From Phycisphaerae bacterium (lineage in GTDB: Bacteria > Planctomycetota > Phycisphaerae > Sedimentisphaerales > Anaerobacaceae): a stretch of DNA of 33,260 bases. The stretch lies in the NCBI GenBank assembly GCA_030615025.1, contig JAUXAB010000042.1, positions 1 through 33,260 of the forward strand, given 5' to 3'. Under the pieces are notes generated by a model. It was not told the DNA's origin. It did no database searches and was given only the letters and a program-made list of their open reading frames with translations. Shown piece by piece: positions 1-6,520 of the stretch (positions are counted from its first letter, which is position 1; each line of letters begins with the position of its first letter). The translations under genes were made by a program, and so were the position numbers.

Positions 1-1014
1 CTTGCAGGAGAGCTTATTTGGATTCAATTTCACGCCGGCCGAACCGACGGCACAGATAATTCTGCCCCAGTTGGGGTCGCCGCCGTTGACCGCGCATTTG
101 ACCAGCGGGTAATCGGCTACCGCCCTTGCCGCCTTTGCCGCATCGGCCTTTGTAGCGGCACCTTTGACCACCACCCTGAACATCCGCGTCGCCCCTTCGG
201 CGTCAAGCACCATCTGTTTGGTTAAATCATCGCATAAATCACCTAATGTTGCGGTGAATTTTCTATATCGTGGACATTGACTTGTGATTGGACGATTACC
301 TGCTGCGCCAGAGGCAAGAATTATCGCAGTATCATTGGTGCTCTGATGGCCGTCAACAGTCAGCTTATTTAGCGAATTGCCGATGGCGGCTTTCAATGCC
401 CTGCCTAACAGGGGCTTTGTCATAGCCACGTCGGTAGTGATAAACAGAAGTGTAGTTGCCATATTGGGGGCAATCATACCGGCCCCTTTGACTGCACCGG
501 CTATTGTAACTTTTTTGCCCGATATTTCGATTCGCCGGACAGCTTGCTTCGGCTTGGTATCGGTCGTCATTATCGCCTTTGCGAAATCCAAGCCAGCTTT
601 GCCGGAAGCTGAAAGTTTTGCCGCTGCTTTTGAAATGCCACCAGTTACTTTTTTAATTGGTAATTGCTTTCCAATAATTCCGGTGGAAGCAACAAGAACG
701 CTATGCGGGTCAACTTCAATATGCTTGGCCATTTCGGCACACATCACAATTGCATTTTTGATTCCTGTCTGGCCGGTGCAGCAATTGGCGTTACCGGAAT
801 TGACTACTACCGCCGAAATGTTTCGACTTTTTATATGCTCTTTGCTCACCTGCACCGCTGCTGATGTGATTCTATTGGTTGTAAAGACCGCCGCTGCCTT
901 TGCACCGGTGGGGCAGACGAGCAGTGCCAAATCGGCCTTGCCCGATTTCTTTACACCGCAATGCACCCCTGTCGCCAAAAAGCCTTTTGGGCTGGTTATC
1001 GTATCATTTTTCAT
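1..1014 (-). CDS. argJ: Bifunctional glutamate N-acetyltransferase / amino-acid acetyltransferase ArgJ (3' end outside window)
   Basis: ArgJ moves the acetyl group from N-acetylornithine to glutamate (and in bifunctional forms also uses acetyl-CoA), closing the cyclic arginine pathway. Reading the minus strand from an ATG at 1012-1014 gives 338 uninterrupted codons that run off the window, against about 400 residues for the family, so roughly the last 60 residues are missing. The oxyanion-hole Thr-Gly pair is at residues 111-112 (STGIIG). The autocleavage site is at Ala186-Thr187 inside KGAGMIAPNMATTL; this Thr becomes the N-terminal nucleophile of the beta chain. The late GGDPNWGRI motif is also present. 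argC lies 81 bases upstream on the same strand, so the two are probably co-transcribed. Whether it is mono- or bifunctional cannot be told from sequence. Confidence 0.95.
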   Translation of the reverse strand, partial: MKNDTITSPKGFLATGVHCGVKKSGKADLALLVCPTGAKAAAVFTTNRITSAAVQVSKEHIKSRNISAVVVNSGNANCCTGQTGIKNAIVMCAEMAKHIEVDPHSVLVASTGIIGKQLPIKKVTGGISKAAAKLSASGKAGLDFAKAIMTTDTKPKQAVRRIEISGKKVTIAGAVKGAGMIAPNMATTLLFITTDVAMTKPLLGRALKAAIGNSLNKLTVDGHQSTNDTAIILASGAAGNRPITSQCPRYRKFTATLGDLCDDLTKQMVLDAEGATRMFRVVVKGAATKADAAKAARAVADYPLVKCAVNGGDPNWGRIICAVGSAGVKLNPNKLSCK

Positions 1015-1095
1015 AACAGACTCTTAAATTTTGGTGTATCCTACTGCGGATTGGTTTCTTTGGCAATATGAAATGCCTACGGTAAATGCCATACG

Positions 1096-2106
1096 CTATT
1101 TGAGGCCGAGGGTCTCTTCGAGGCCGAAAACAATATTCATATTCTGAACCGCCTGGCCCGATGCACCTTTTACCAGATTGTCAATTGCCGAGAAGATTAT
1201 TATTCTGCCCTTTGCACGCGTTGCAAAGATGTGGCAGTAGTTTGTACCTGCGACGTCTTTAACGGTTGGGGCATCACTGCGTATCTGCACAAAATGCTCG
1301 CCAGCGTAGAAATCGTTATAAAGTTTGAGAAGTTTTTCGTTGCTGATTTTTCCTTTCGGCTGACAATATACGGTCGAGAGAATTCCCCTGTCAAAAGGTC
1401 CCGCATGGGGCTGAAACAATATCTGGACATTGGAATCGGCAATTTCGCCGGCGATTTGTTCCATCTCCGGCATATGGCGGTGTGAGCCGACCCCATAAGC
1501 AAACAGGTTCTCATTCATGTTCGGAAAATGAAATTTGCTCGAGGGATTTCGGCCTGCCCCGGATACACCGGTTACCGCATTGACGATAATCGAGTCTGTT
1601 TCAATAAGGCCTTCTTTAAGCAGCGGGGCTATGGCCAGCAAAGCGCCGGTAGGATAACAGCCGGGGTTGGCAATTAGGTCCTTACCTTTTATATCTTCGC
1701 GGAACAGCTCCGGCAGGCCATAAACTGCCCGACCCAGATTAACTGCATCTGTGTGCTTTACCTCGTAGAATTTCTCGTAAACGCTTATATCCTTGAGCCG
1801 ATAGTCCGCACTAAAATCAATGACTTTTAGCCCGGCCGCCAGAAATTTCGGCACAAACCCCATAGAGACCTTATGCGGCAGACAGCAAAGAGCAACGTCG
1901 GCCAGGCCCGACAGTTTGTCGAAATCCAACGGCTCGATTTGCAAATCGCATCGGCCCTTAAACTGGCCAAAGACATCCCTTACCGCCCCGCACTCCTGCG
2001 GCAGCGCTGTTAGATAGACCAGCTTCGCCTCACTGTGCCGCAGGATTATCCGTATCGATTCAGCACCGGTATATCCACTTGCGCCGATGATAGCAACTCG
2101 CACCAT
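1096..2106 (-). CDS. argC: N-acetyl-gamma-glutamyl-phosphate reductase ArgC
   Basis: NADPH-dependent reduction of N-acetylglutamyl phosphate to the semialdehyde, third step of arginine synthesis in the cytoplasm. The 336-residue product is of normal length. The N-terminal Rossmann motif GASGYTG is at residues 8-14 and the catalytic cysteine is Cys150 in ANPGCYPTG. A family-typical HRHMPE stretch lies in the C-terminal half. The ATG at 2104-2106 is preceded by a purine-rich GGCAGAAGAA that can serve as ribosome binding site. Upstream lies the rpsI terminator, so argC needs its own promoter or relies on readthrough; argJ follows downstream. Confidence 0.97.
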   Translation of the reverse strand: MVRVAIIGASGYTGAESIRIILRHSEAKLVYLTALPQECGAVRDVFGQFKGRCDLQIEPLDFDKLSGLADVALCCLPHKVSMGFVPKFLAAGLKVIDFSADYRLKDISVYEKFYEVKHTDAVNLGRAVYGLPELFREDIKGKDLIANPGCYPTGALLAIAPLLKEGLIETDSIIVNAVTGVSGAGRNPSSKFHFPNMNENLFAYGVGSHRHMPEMEQIAGEIADSNVQILFQPHAGPFDRGILSTVYCQPKGKISNEKLLKLYNDFYAGEHFVQIRSDAPTVKDVAGTNYCHIFATRAKGRIIIFSAIDNLVKGASGQAVQNMNIVFGLEETLGLK

Positions 2107-2120
2107 TTCTTCTGCCCTTA

Positions 2121-2159
2121 TAAGAAAATAGCCGCTAAGATTAGCTCTCGGCGGCTATT
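2121..2159 (-). terminator. Rho-independent terminator of the rplM-rpsI operon
   Basis: On the minus strand a perfect 9-bp stem (AATAGCCGC pairing with GCGGCTATT, bases 2127-2135 and 2151-2159) with a 15-base loop is followed by a T-rich run (complement of 2121-2127, read TTTTCTTA). It begins 27 bases after the rpsI stop and ends 15 bases before argC, so it separates the ribosomal operon from arg genes. Confidence 0.75.
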
Positions 2160-2186
2160 GTAATACTCCACAGACCAATTTGCAAA

Positions 2187-2678
2187 CTAACGTTTCGAAA
2201 ACTGAAATCTCCGCCTTGCGCCTCTCTGGCCCGGCTTTTTCCTTTCGACCATCCTGCTGTCACGGGTAAGATGTCCGCCGTCCCGCAGCACCTGCAGATA
2301 ATTCTCGTCATAGTTTCTCAAAGCCCGGGCAATCCCAAGTCGTGTGGCGCCGGATTGTCCGGAAGTCCCGCCACCTTTGACATTGATAAAAACATCAAAC
2401 GACTTTTCCCCCTCAACCTCTTTCAGAGGGGCCTTAACTGCCTTTCTGTCCTGTTCACGAGGAAAGTAATCTCCAAGCTCTTTTTTGTTAATCAGCAATT
2501 TGCCGTCGCCAGGCTTGATTCTAACTCTCGCGACAGAGCTTTTACGTCTGCCTGTTCCCCACCAGAAACCGCCCTTATCAGGCCCCTTCTTAGCTGGTTC
2601 CGCCGACGGTTGCGGCTCTTGGACTGCAGCCTTTGCGCCTATGTTAATGGTCGGTTTTTTAGTTTTAGTCTCTGCCAT
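2187..2678 (-). CDS. rpsI: Small ribosomal subunit protein uS9
   Basis: Component of the 30S head whose C-terminal tail reaches the P-site tRNA. The product has 163 residues, longer than the usual roughly 130, because of a 33-residue N-terminal extension rich in Lys, Ala and Pro. The conserved body starts near WGTGRRKSSVARVRI (about residue 40). The diagnostic C-terminus is intact: RKKPGQRGARRRFQFSKR ends in SKR, as required for tRNA contact. It follows rplM after 43 bases, the classical L13-S9 operon order, and is closed by a strong terminator. Confidence 0.97.
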   Translation of the reverse strand: MAETKTKKPTINIGAKAAVQEPQPSAEPAKKGPDKGGFWWGTGRRKSSVARVRIKPGDGKLLINKKELGDYFPREQDRKAVKAPLKEVEGEKSFDVFINVKGGGTSGQSGATRLGIARALRNYDENYLQVLRDGGHLTRDSRMVERKKPGQRGARRRFQFSKR

Positions 2679-2721
2679 AATTTGCGTTCTTTCTCGGTTC
2701 CGATCTTACAGAACAACTCCC

Positions 2722-3153
2722 TTAAAACAGTTCTATCTTTTCAGGTTTCTGGGCCTGGTGATTGTGTTCCGGGCCGCGATAAACCTTCAATTTTTTCAGC
2801 ATCACTCTGCCTAATTTATTCTTCGGCAGCATCCGCCTTACCGCTAATTCAATTACCTTTTCAGGTTTCTTTGCCATCATATCGGCAAAGCTGACGAATT
2901 TATGCCCGCCGGGAAAATGCGTGTAATAATCGTACTGTTTCACCTGAGCCTTTTTGCCGGTAAGCTTTACCTTTTCAGCGTTTACGACAATTACATAATC
3001 GCCTGTATCGACGTGAGCCGTATATGTGGGCTTGTTTTTTCCCATAAGAATCGGCGCTATCTTTGCAGCCATTCGGCCCAAAATGGCCCCTTCGGCATCC
3101 ACAATAACCCACTTATGCTCAACCTCACCTTTTTTTGCCATAAAGCTCTTCAT
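2722..3153 (-). CDS. rplM: Large ribosomal subunit protein uL13
   Basis: Early-assembly 50S protein and first gene of the rplM-rpsI operon. I chose the ATG at 3151-3153 ([15 protein letters not shown]), because it aligns with the family start (MKTF-type) and has GATGAGAG ten bases upstream; an in-frame ATG eight codons earlier would add residues the family lacks. The 143-residue product matches the normal length. The conserved segments [51 protein letters not shown] and the closing [10 protein letters not shown] are all present. A good promoter lies 34 bases upstream. Confidence 0.97.
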   Translation of the reverse strand: MKSFMAKKGEVEHKWVIVDAEGAILGRMAAKIAPILMGKNKPTYTAHVDTGDYVIVVNAEKVKLTGKKAQVKQYDYYTHFPGGHKFVSFADMMAKKPEKVIELAVRRMLPKNKLGRVMLKKLKVYRGPEHNHQAQKPEKIELF

Positions 3154-3186
3154 AGTAAAACTCTCATCAAGCACCAAAAAGCTACA

Positions 3187-3214
3187 ATCTTAGCGAATCC
3201 GGGCGGCCTGTCAA
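3187..3214 (-). promoter_or_regulatory. Sigma-70-type promoter of rplM-rpsI
   Basis: On the minus strand a perfect -35 TTGACA (3209-3214) and a -10 TAAGAT (3187-3192, 4/6 match) are separated by 16 bp. The predicted start is about 3180, giving a leader of roughly 27 bases before the rplM ATG. Confidence 0.65.
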
Positions 3215-3284
3215 ACTTTTTCTGGGGTGAAAAATTCAAGAATTTGGGCTTCGTCCTATCAATGAGTAAGTGGGCCGGTTGAAA

Positions 3285-3416
3285 TTGGGTTTGATTGGGT
3301 TTGTTTTGGCTTTGATTGGCTTTGAATTGGGTTTGAAGTGGGTTTGAATTGGGTTTGTATTGGGTTTGTATTGGGTTTGTATTGGGTTTGTATTGGGTTT
3401 GAATTGGGTTTGTTTT
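3285..3416. repeat. 11-bp tandem repeat array (TTGGGTTTGTA-type)
   Basis: Twelve units begin at TGGG or TGGC at 3286, 3296, 3307, 3317, 3328, 3339, 3350, 3361, 3372, 3383, 3394 and 3405, so the period is 11 bp with two 10-bp steps. A single extra unit lies at 3493-3502. The later units are nearly identical; the first four are degenerate (TGGC). Because 33 bp is both 3 units and 11 codons, minus-strand frames read as an 11-residue Lys-Pro-Asn/Gln-Thr-Gln repeat. I regard that as a by-product, because no start, ribosome site or conserved domain supports a protein. The plus strand carries regularly spaced GGG runs. Confidence 0.9.
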
Positions 3417-3769
3417 TCCCGCGTTCACCAAGTGTCCTTTTTTCATAATCCTTTGTTAATACTTTGGTTACGTTCATTTGACTTTTTCGGAAATTGGGTT
3501 TGTTTTGCATAAAAAGTCTGATTTGTAAAGCGCTCATGACATCTGTAAATGTATCTTTACGGTTGTAGAGCGATTTACAGGCACGTAAGTCGTTTATTAA
3601 TCGTTGATTACGCAGATTATGCGGGTTTTTTAGCCACAAAAATGCACAAAAAGCACAAAGGAACAAAGAAAATAGCCATAGGTGGCACAGAGATATTAGC
3701 CGGCTTGGTGTTTTCGGCAAACTCTGCTCTAAAAGTGAGCTTTTGACGCAGAGACTTGCCTTCGTCCAC

Positions 3770-3792
3770 AAGGCCATCAAAATGGCCTTTTT
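3770..3792 (+). terminator. Terminator-like hairpin with no evident upstream gene
   Basis: AAGGCCAT and ATGGCCTT form an 8-bp stem around a CAAA loop, followed by TTTC on the plus strand. The form fits an intrinsic terminator, but no plus-strand gene precedes it, so it may be part of a repeat module. Confidence 0.4.
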
Positions 3793-4034
3793 CAGAAGCC
3801 GGCGAAATAAGTGTTTATTTGTCATTAATACACCAAAATGTTTAATACTTTGGCTTTTATGATGCAAAATAATGCTTTTTTGTGTGTATCTGCTGATACT
3901 AAGACTTGCGGTTCTCCGCTAAATCTGGCGCCTGCTGGCGGTTTACGTTTACCTTCTGGTAAACATACAGGTATTTTAACATATATTCAAACAATAGTCA
4001 ATAAAAAAAATAAAAAGAATTCACCGCAGAGATC

Positions 4035-4075
4035 ACAGAGGGCGCAGAGAGAAAAAAGTTTATCAGGTAATCAGG
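4035..4075. repeat. 41-bp direct repeat, left copy flanking the R-M cassette
   Basis: Matches 6373-6413 in the same orientation at 40 of 41 positions; the single difference is G4044 against A6382. The shared core begins ACAGAGGG and ends TCAGGTAATCAGG. It lies 255 bases before the controller gene. Confidence 0.85.
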
Positions 4076-4281
4076 AGGTGAATATCCAATATCGAACAAG
4101 GAATGTCGAATGTCGAAGTGAAGGGGGAATTAGAGGATTAGTGGATTAGGGAATTGTCGATTCTCGATGCTCGAAAACTGTCTCTCCCGTAGGGGATGGC
4201 TTACGCCACTGTCTGAAGCTAAAAAGTACCACCTGAGGGTGCAGGCGGACACCTTTAATTCCTTCGAAATTGCCGAATGGT

Positions 4282-4306
4282 ACTTATAGTCCGTAGACCT
4301 TTTGTC
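4282..4306 (+). promoter_or_regulatory. C-box operator of the restriction-modification controller
   Basis: ACTTATAGTCCGT followed by AGACCTTTTGTC gives two dyad half-operators (ACT-TAT-AGT and GAC-CTTTT-GTC) four bases apart. This closely resembles the published C-protein operator form GACTTATAGTCCGTG of the Esp1396I/PvuII type. It ends 23 bases before the controller ATG. There is no Shine-Dalgarno before that ATG, in line with the leaderless transcripts known for such systems. Controller protein would activate, then repress, its own and the endonuclease gene here. Confidence 0.7.
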
Positions 4307-4329
4307 CAGATGATGGTTCACTATTTGAC

Positions 4330-4560
4330 ATGATAGAATTATCTCGAATAAAGGTAAAGAGATCATTCGGAGATACAGTACGTCATCTCCGAAAAGAGCG
4401 TGGCTTATCTCAAGAAGGTTTGGCCCTGGCCTCGGGTATAGACCGGAGTTACATTGGTGGTGTGGAGCGAGGAGAACGTAACATAAGCTTGTTGAACATT
4501 GTTGCTATATCCCGGGCTCTCGGGGTGAAACCACCTTGTCTTCTTGAGGGAGTTGAGTAA
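4330..4560 (+). CDS. Restriction-modification controller protein (C protein, XRE-type HTH)
   Basis: A 76-residue DNA-binding protein made of one helix-turn-helix domain. Residues 14-70 carry the pattern FGDTVRHLRKERGLSQ, then LALASGIDRSYIGGVERGER, then NISLLNIVAISRALGV. The SYIGGVERGERN-ISLLN signature is characteristic of C proteins that delay endonuclease expression until methylation is complete. The gene sits directly behind a C-box and its TAA stop shares one base with the ATG of the endonuclease (TAATG), so the two are translationally coupled. A leaderless message is likely. Autoregulation is inferred from family and site, not shown. Confidence 0.85.
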   Translation: MIELSRIKVKRSFGDTVRHLRKERGLSQEGLALASGIDRSYIGGVERGERNISLLNIVAISRALGVKPPCLLEGVE

Positions 4561-5159
4561 TGCGTTCTCCATACAAAGGCGTACCTACCAATAAGTGGTC
4601 AGAGGTCACGCGTAAGCTTGTTGACAAGCATCCGTTGTCAACACAGGAGATAGTAGATGTCGTCTTGAGTTCTTGGGATTCAATTTTTGCGTCCGGTATT
4701 GGCCCAAAGGGTTTCCGGATTGGGAAAGATATATTCCCCAAACCTCAGATTATGGGATTCTTCTTGCACGAACTGATACCGCTAGAGCTGGCGGCGAGGA
4801 ATAGAGGCATATGGCGGGGTGATATCTCTTCGGATGATAAGGACATCGTCTATATTCCCGATAGCATCTACTCTATTGAGCTTAAGACATCCTCTAATCC
4901 TCGCCATATCTATGGTAATCGAAGTTACGCACAAGCGAGTTCGAGAGGAAAGAAGGCGAAGTCTGGATATTACATAGCCGTTAATTTCGGGAAGTTCACC
5001 GATAAAAAGAGTCGTCCACAGATAAGACTAATTCGCTTCGGATGGATCGACTCATGTGACTGGATAGGGCAAAAAGCCGCGACGGGTCAGCAATCGAGGC
5101 TCCACCCTGATGTTGAAAGTTATAAGCTACTGGAACTTTATTCCCCAAGCTCAAAATAG
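4560..5159 (+). CDS. Type II restriction endonuclease, ScaI family (probable)
   Basis: The 199-residue product resembles, from memory, the ScaI restriction endonuclease family (AGTACT cutters), notably the stretches SPYKGVPTNKW, IGKDIFPKPQIMGFFLHELI and GNRSYAQASSRGKKAKSGYY. A PD-(D/E)xK-type active site can be proposed at Asp95 (or Asp101), Glu107 and Lys109 in KDIVYIPD...SIELKTSS. The gene is coupled to the upstream controller by TAATG, and its 3' end overlaps the convergent methyltransferase by 9 bases. The recognition sequence is an inference from family only. If the family assignment is wrong, the order controller-this gene-methyltransferase still argues for an endonuclease. Confidence 0.82.
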   Translation: MRSPYKGVPTNKWSEVTRKLVDKHPLSTQEIVDVVLSSWDSIFASGIGPKGFRIGKDIFPKPQIMGFFLHELIPLELAARNRGIWRGDISSDDKDIVYIPDSIYSIELKTSSNPRHIYGNRSYAQASSRGKKAKSGYYIAVNFGKFTDKKSRPQIRLIRFGWIDSCDWIGQKAATGQQSRLHPDVESYKLLELYSPSSK

Positions 5160-6173
5160 GATTCCTTGTCGCTGCGCGTTCTCTCGTTCCCTCTTAAACC
5201 TTTCGTATCGATCAATTGCGAGGTCACAGTAATGATGGCTAATCTCGATGCCCAAGAACAATCTTCCGAGGCCTGCGGACGCAATGCCAGCAGAACAAGA
5301 ACCTGCAAATGGATCCAAGACGAGTTCTCCTGGATTCGATGATGCTCGCACAATGCGTTCGACGACTCCCAGCGGAAACTGGGCCGGATGATCAGTGCGT
5401 TCTCTAGAGCTTCTTCTTGCACCTGTAGTCACCTTAGGGAATTCCCACACATCGGTAGGATTCTTTCCAAGCGGGTTACAGCGATACTTTCCATTTTTCT
5501 TTTGATTAGGGTACTTCACATTCGGGTCACGAATATCGTCGAGGTTGAATGTGTATTTCGTTCGGTCTTTCACATAGAAAAGCCACTTTTCATTTCGCGG
5601 ACTCAACCTACGTTTAGCAGCCACGCCAGCCCCATACTTCCAAACAACTTCCTGCAAGAGATAAAAAGGTGATTTGTTCCAGATGAGGTATGAAATCGGG
5701 ACGCAGAAACCACCCCCAGGTACTTCAAGATACCCAAGGTTAAGCCAAAAAGCTCCTTGTTGGTTGGTTACCTTGTATACTTGAGTCATCCAACCTGAGC
5801 ACCAGTCCACGTATTCCCCCACAGAAATAGGAGTTTCGTATTCCTTTCCAATGTTGTAGGGCGGTGAAGTTAGTGTAAGGTCGACAGGGATATCTATGCT
5901 CTCCAGTCTCGCGAGTAGCTCACAACAGTCACCGCGATATAGAATAAAACCCGGATGTGAGTAAGCCGGTTTGCCAATAGCCTTTCTGAGAATCTTCTCG
6001 ATCTCCATATGGGTAGACTCGATCTGCTGGCACAAATTCTCTGAGAAAGGACGCAAAAGGGATGATGCTGCCATTTGAGTGGGCTTATGTGGCTCGATGC
6101 CGTTTACCACATAGCGATTGTGATTTTTGTCAAAAATCCTACGTCGGGAGCGTTCGCCTAATTCTATAGTCAT
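5151..6173 (-). CDS. Type II DNA amino-methyltransferase (beta-class, probably N4-cytosine)
   Basis: Partner methylase that protects host DNA from the adjacent endonuclease. The 340 residues begin with about 75 residues of unknown role, then the catalytic domain. Motif IV TSPPY is at 102-106, the NPTDVWEFP segment at 238-246, HPAQFP at 262-267, and the S-adenosylmethionine motif DPFAGSCSAG at 287-296. Motif IV preceding motif I marks the beta order, and Ser-Pro-Pro-Tyr favours N4-cytosine over N6-adenine. The ATG at 6171-6173 has AAGGA 12 bases upstream. The gene is convergent with the endonuclease (9-base overlap of 3' ends) and so has its own promoter, as expected if methylation must start before restriction. 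Confidence 0.92.
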   Translation of the reverse strand: MTIELGERSRRRIFDKNHNRYVVNGIEPHKPTQMAASSLLRPFSENLCQQIESTHMEIEKILRKAIGKPAYSHPGFILYRGDCCELLARLESIDIPVDLTLTSPPYNIGKEYETPISVGEYVDWCSGWMTQVYKVTNQQGAFWLNLGYLEVPGGGFCVPISYLIWNKSPFYLLQEVVWKYGAGVAAKRRLSPRNEKWLFYVKDRTKYTFNLDDIRDPNVKYPNQKKNGKYRCNPLGKNPTDVWEFPKVTTGARRSSRERTDHPAQFPLGVVERIVRASSNPGELVLDPFAGSCSAGIASAGLGRLFLGIEISHHYCDLAIDRYERFKRERENAQRQGILF

Positions 6174-6520
6174 TTTTTCATAATTCCTTATGGAGTAAAT
6201 ACCATGATGTAAATCTGGGAAACCTTACTTATTTCTCCCTTTCATTGAGGTCCTTTCGTTTCTCGCATAGTGTTCTCCAAACAGATAAGTTAAATTACTT
6301 TGTTCGGCATCTGTGAGCGTTAGACTATAAAACGAGAGTCTGTTTGTCAACAATTTAATCAATAGAATTGCGACAGAGGGCACAGAGAGAAAAAAGTTTA
6401 TCAGGTAATCAGGTAAACAGGAAGTGGATATCAGGGGAACAGGGGGCAGGAAGGGAAATTAAAAATCAAAATGTAAAATGCAAAAAGAATGATATCAGAA
6501 GGAATAAGGATTAATCAATT
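6174..6520. other. Intergenic region with dispersed repeat and promoter of the methyltransferase
   Basis: About 350 bases without a gene. The part next to 6174 must hold the methyltransferase promoter, though no strong consensus stands out. From 6370 on it consists of the second 41-bp direct repeat and then purine-rich repeat material (CAGGTAAACAGGAAG, GGGGAACAGGGGGCAGG) up to the end of nrdJ. Confidence 0.5.
6373..6413. repeat. 41-bp direct repeat, right copy flanking the R-M cassette
   Basis: Same orientation as 4035-4075, 40 of 41 identical. The two copies are 2338 bp apart start to start and enclose exactly the controller, endonuclease and methyltransferase genes. Confidence 0.85.

Larger units (their letters stand above)
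3417..4280. repeat. Gene-free stretch built from dispersed repeat modules
   Basis: No convincing gene was found in this stretch. In order it holds: a block at about 3440-3530 adjoining the tandem array; a GATTACGCAGATTATGCGGG segment (3605-3625); a CACAAAAA/GCACAAAGG purine-rich module (3634-3664); a terminator-like hairpin (3770-3789); a GTTTACC-TTCT-GGTAAAC hairpin (3947-3964); a CCGCAGAG...CGCAGAGAG module (4024-4053); and a run of near-repeats of AATGTCGA (4100-4120). Similar purine-rich modules recur at 6370-6430, 18475-18500 and 23631-23745, which marks them as dispersed repeats. An 8-bp inverted repeat AAGTACCA/TGGTACTT (4224-4231, 4278-4285) ends the stretch. Confidence 0.6.

Noticed and set aside
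377..1027. Long plus-strand reading frame of 216 codons
   Set aside because: It is the complement of argJ, whose motifs are unmistakable on the minus strand.
3285..3416. CRISPR array
   Set aside because: Units are 11 bp and contiguous, with no spacers and no cas genes nearby.
3259..3867. Minus-strand frame with Lys-Pro-Asn-rich repeats as a protein gene
   Set aside because: It is a translation of the 11-bp array and other dispersed repeats. There is no ribosome site or domain, and all frames of the array stay open because of its period.
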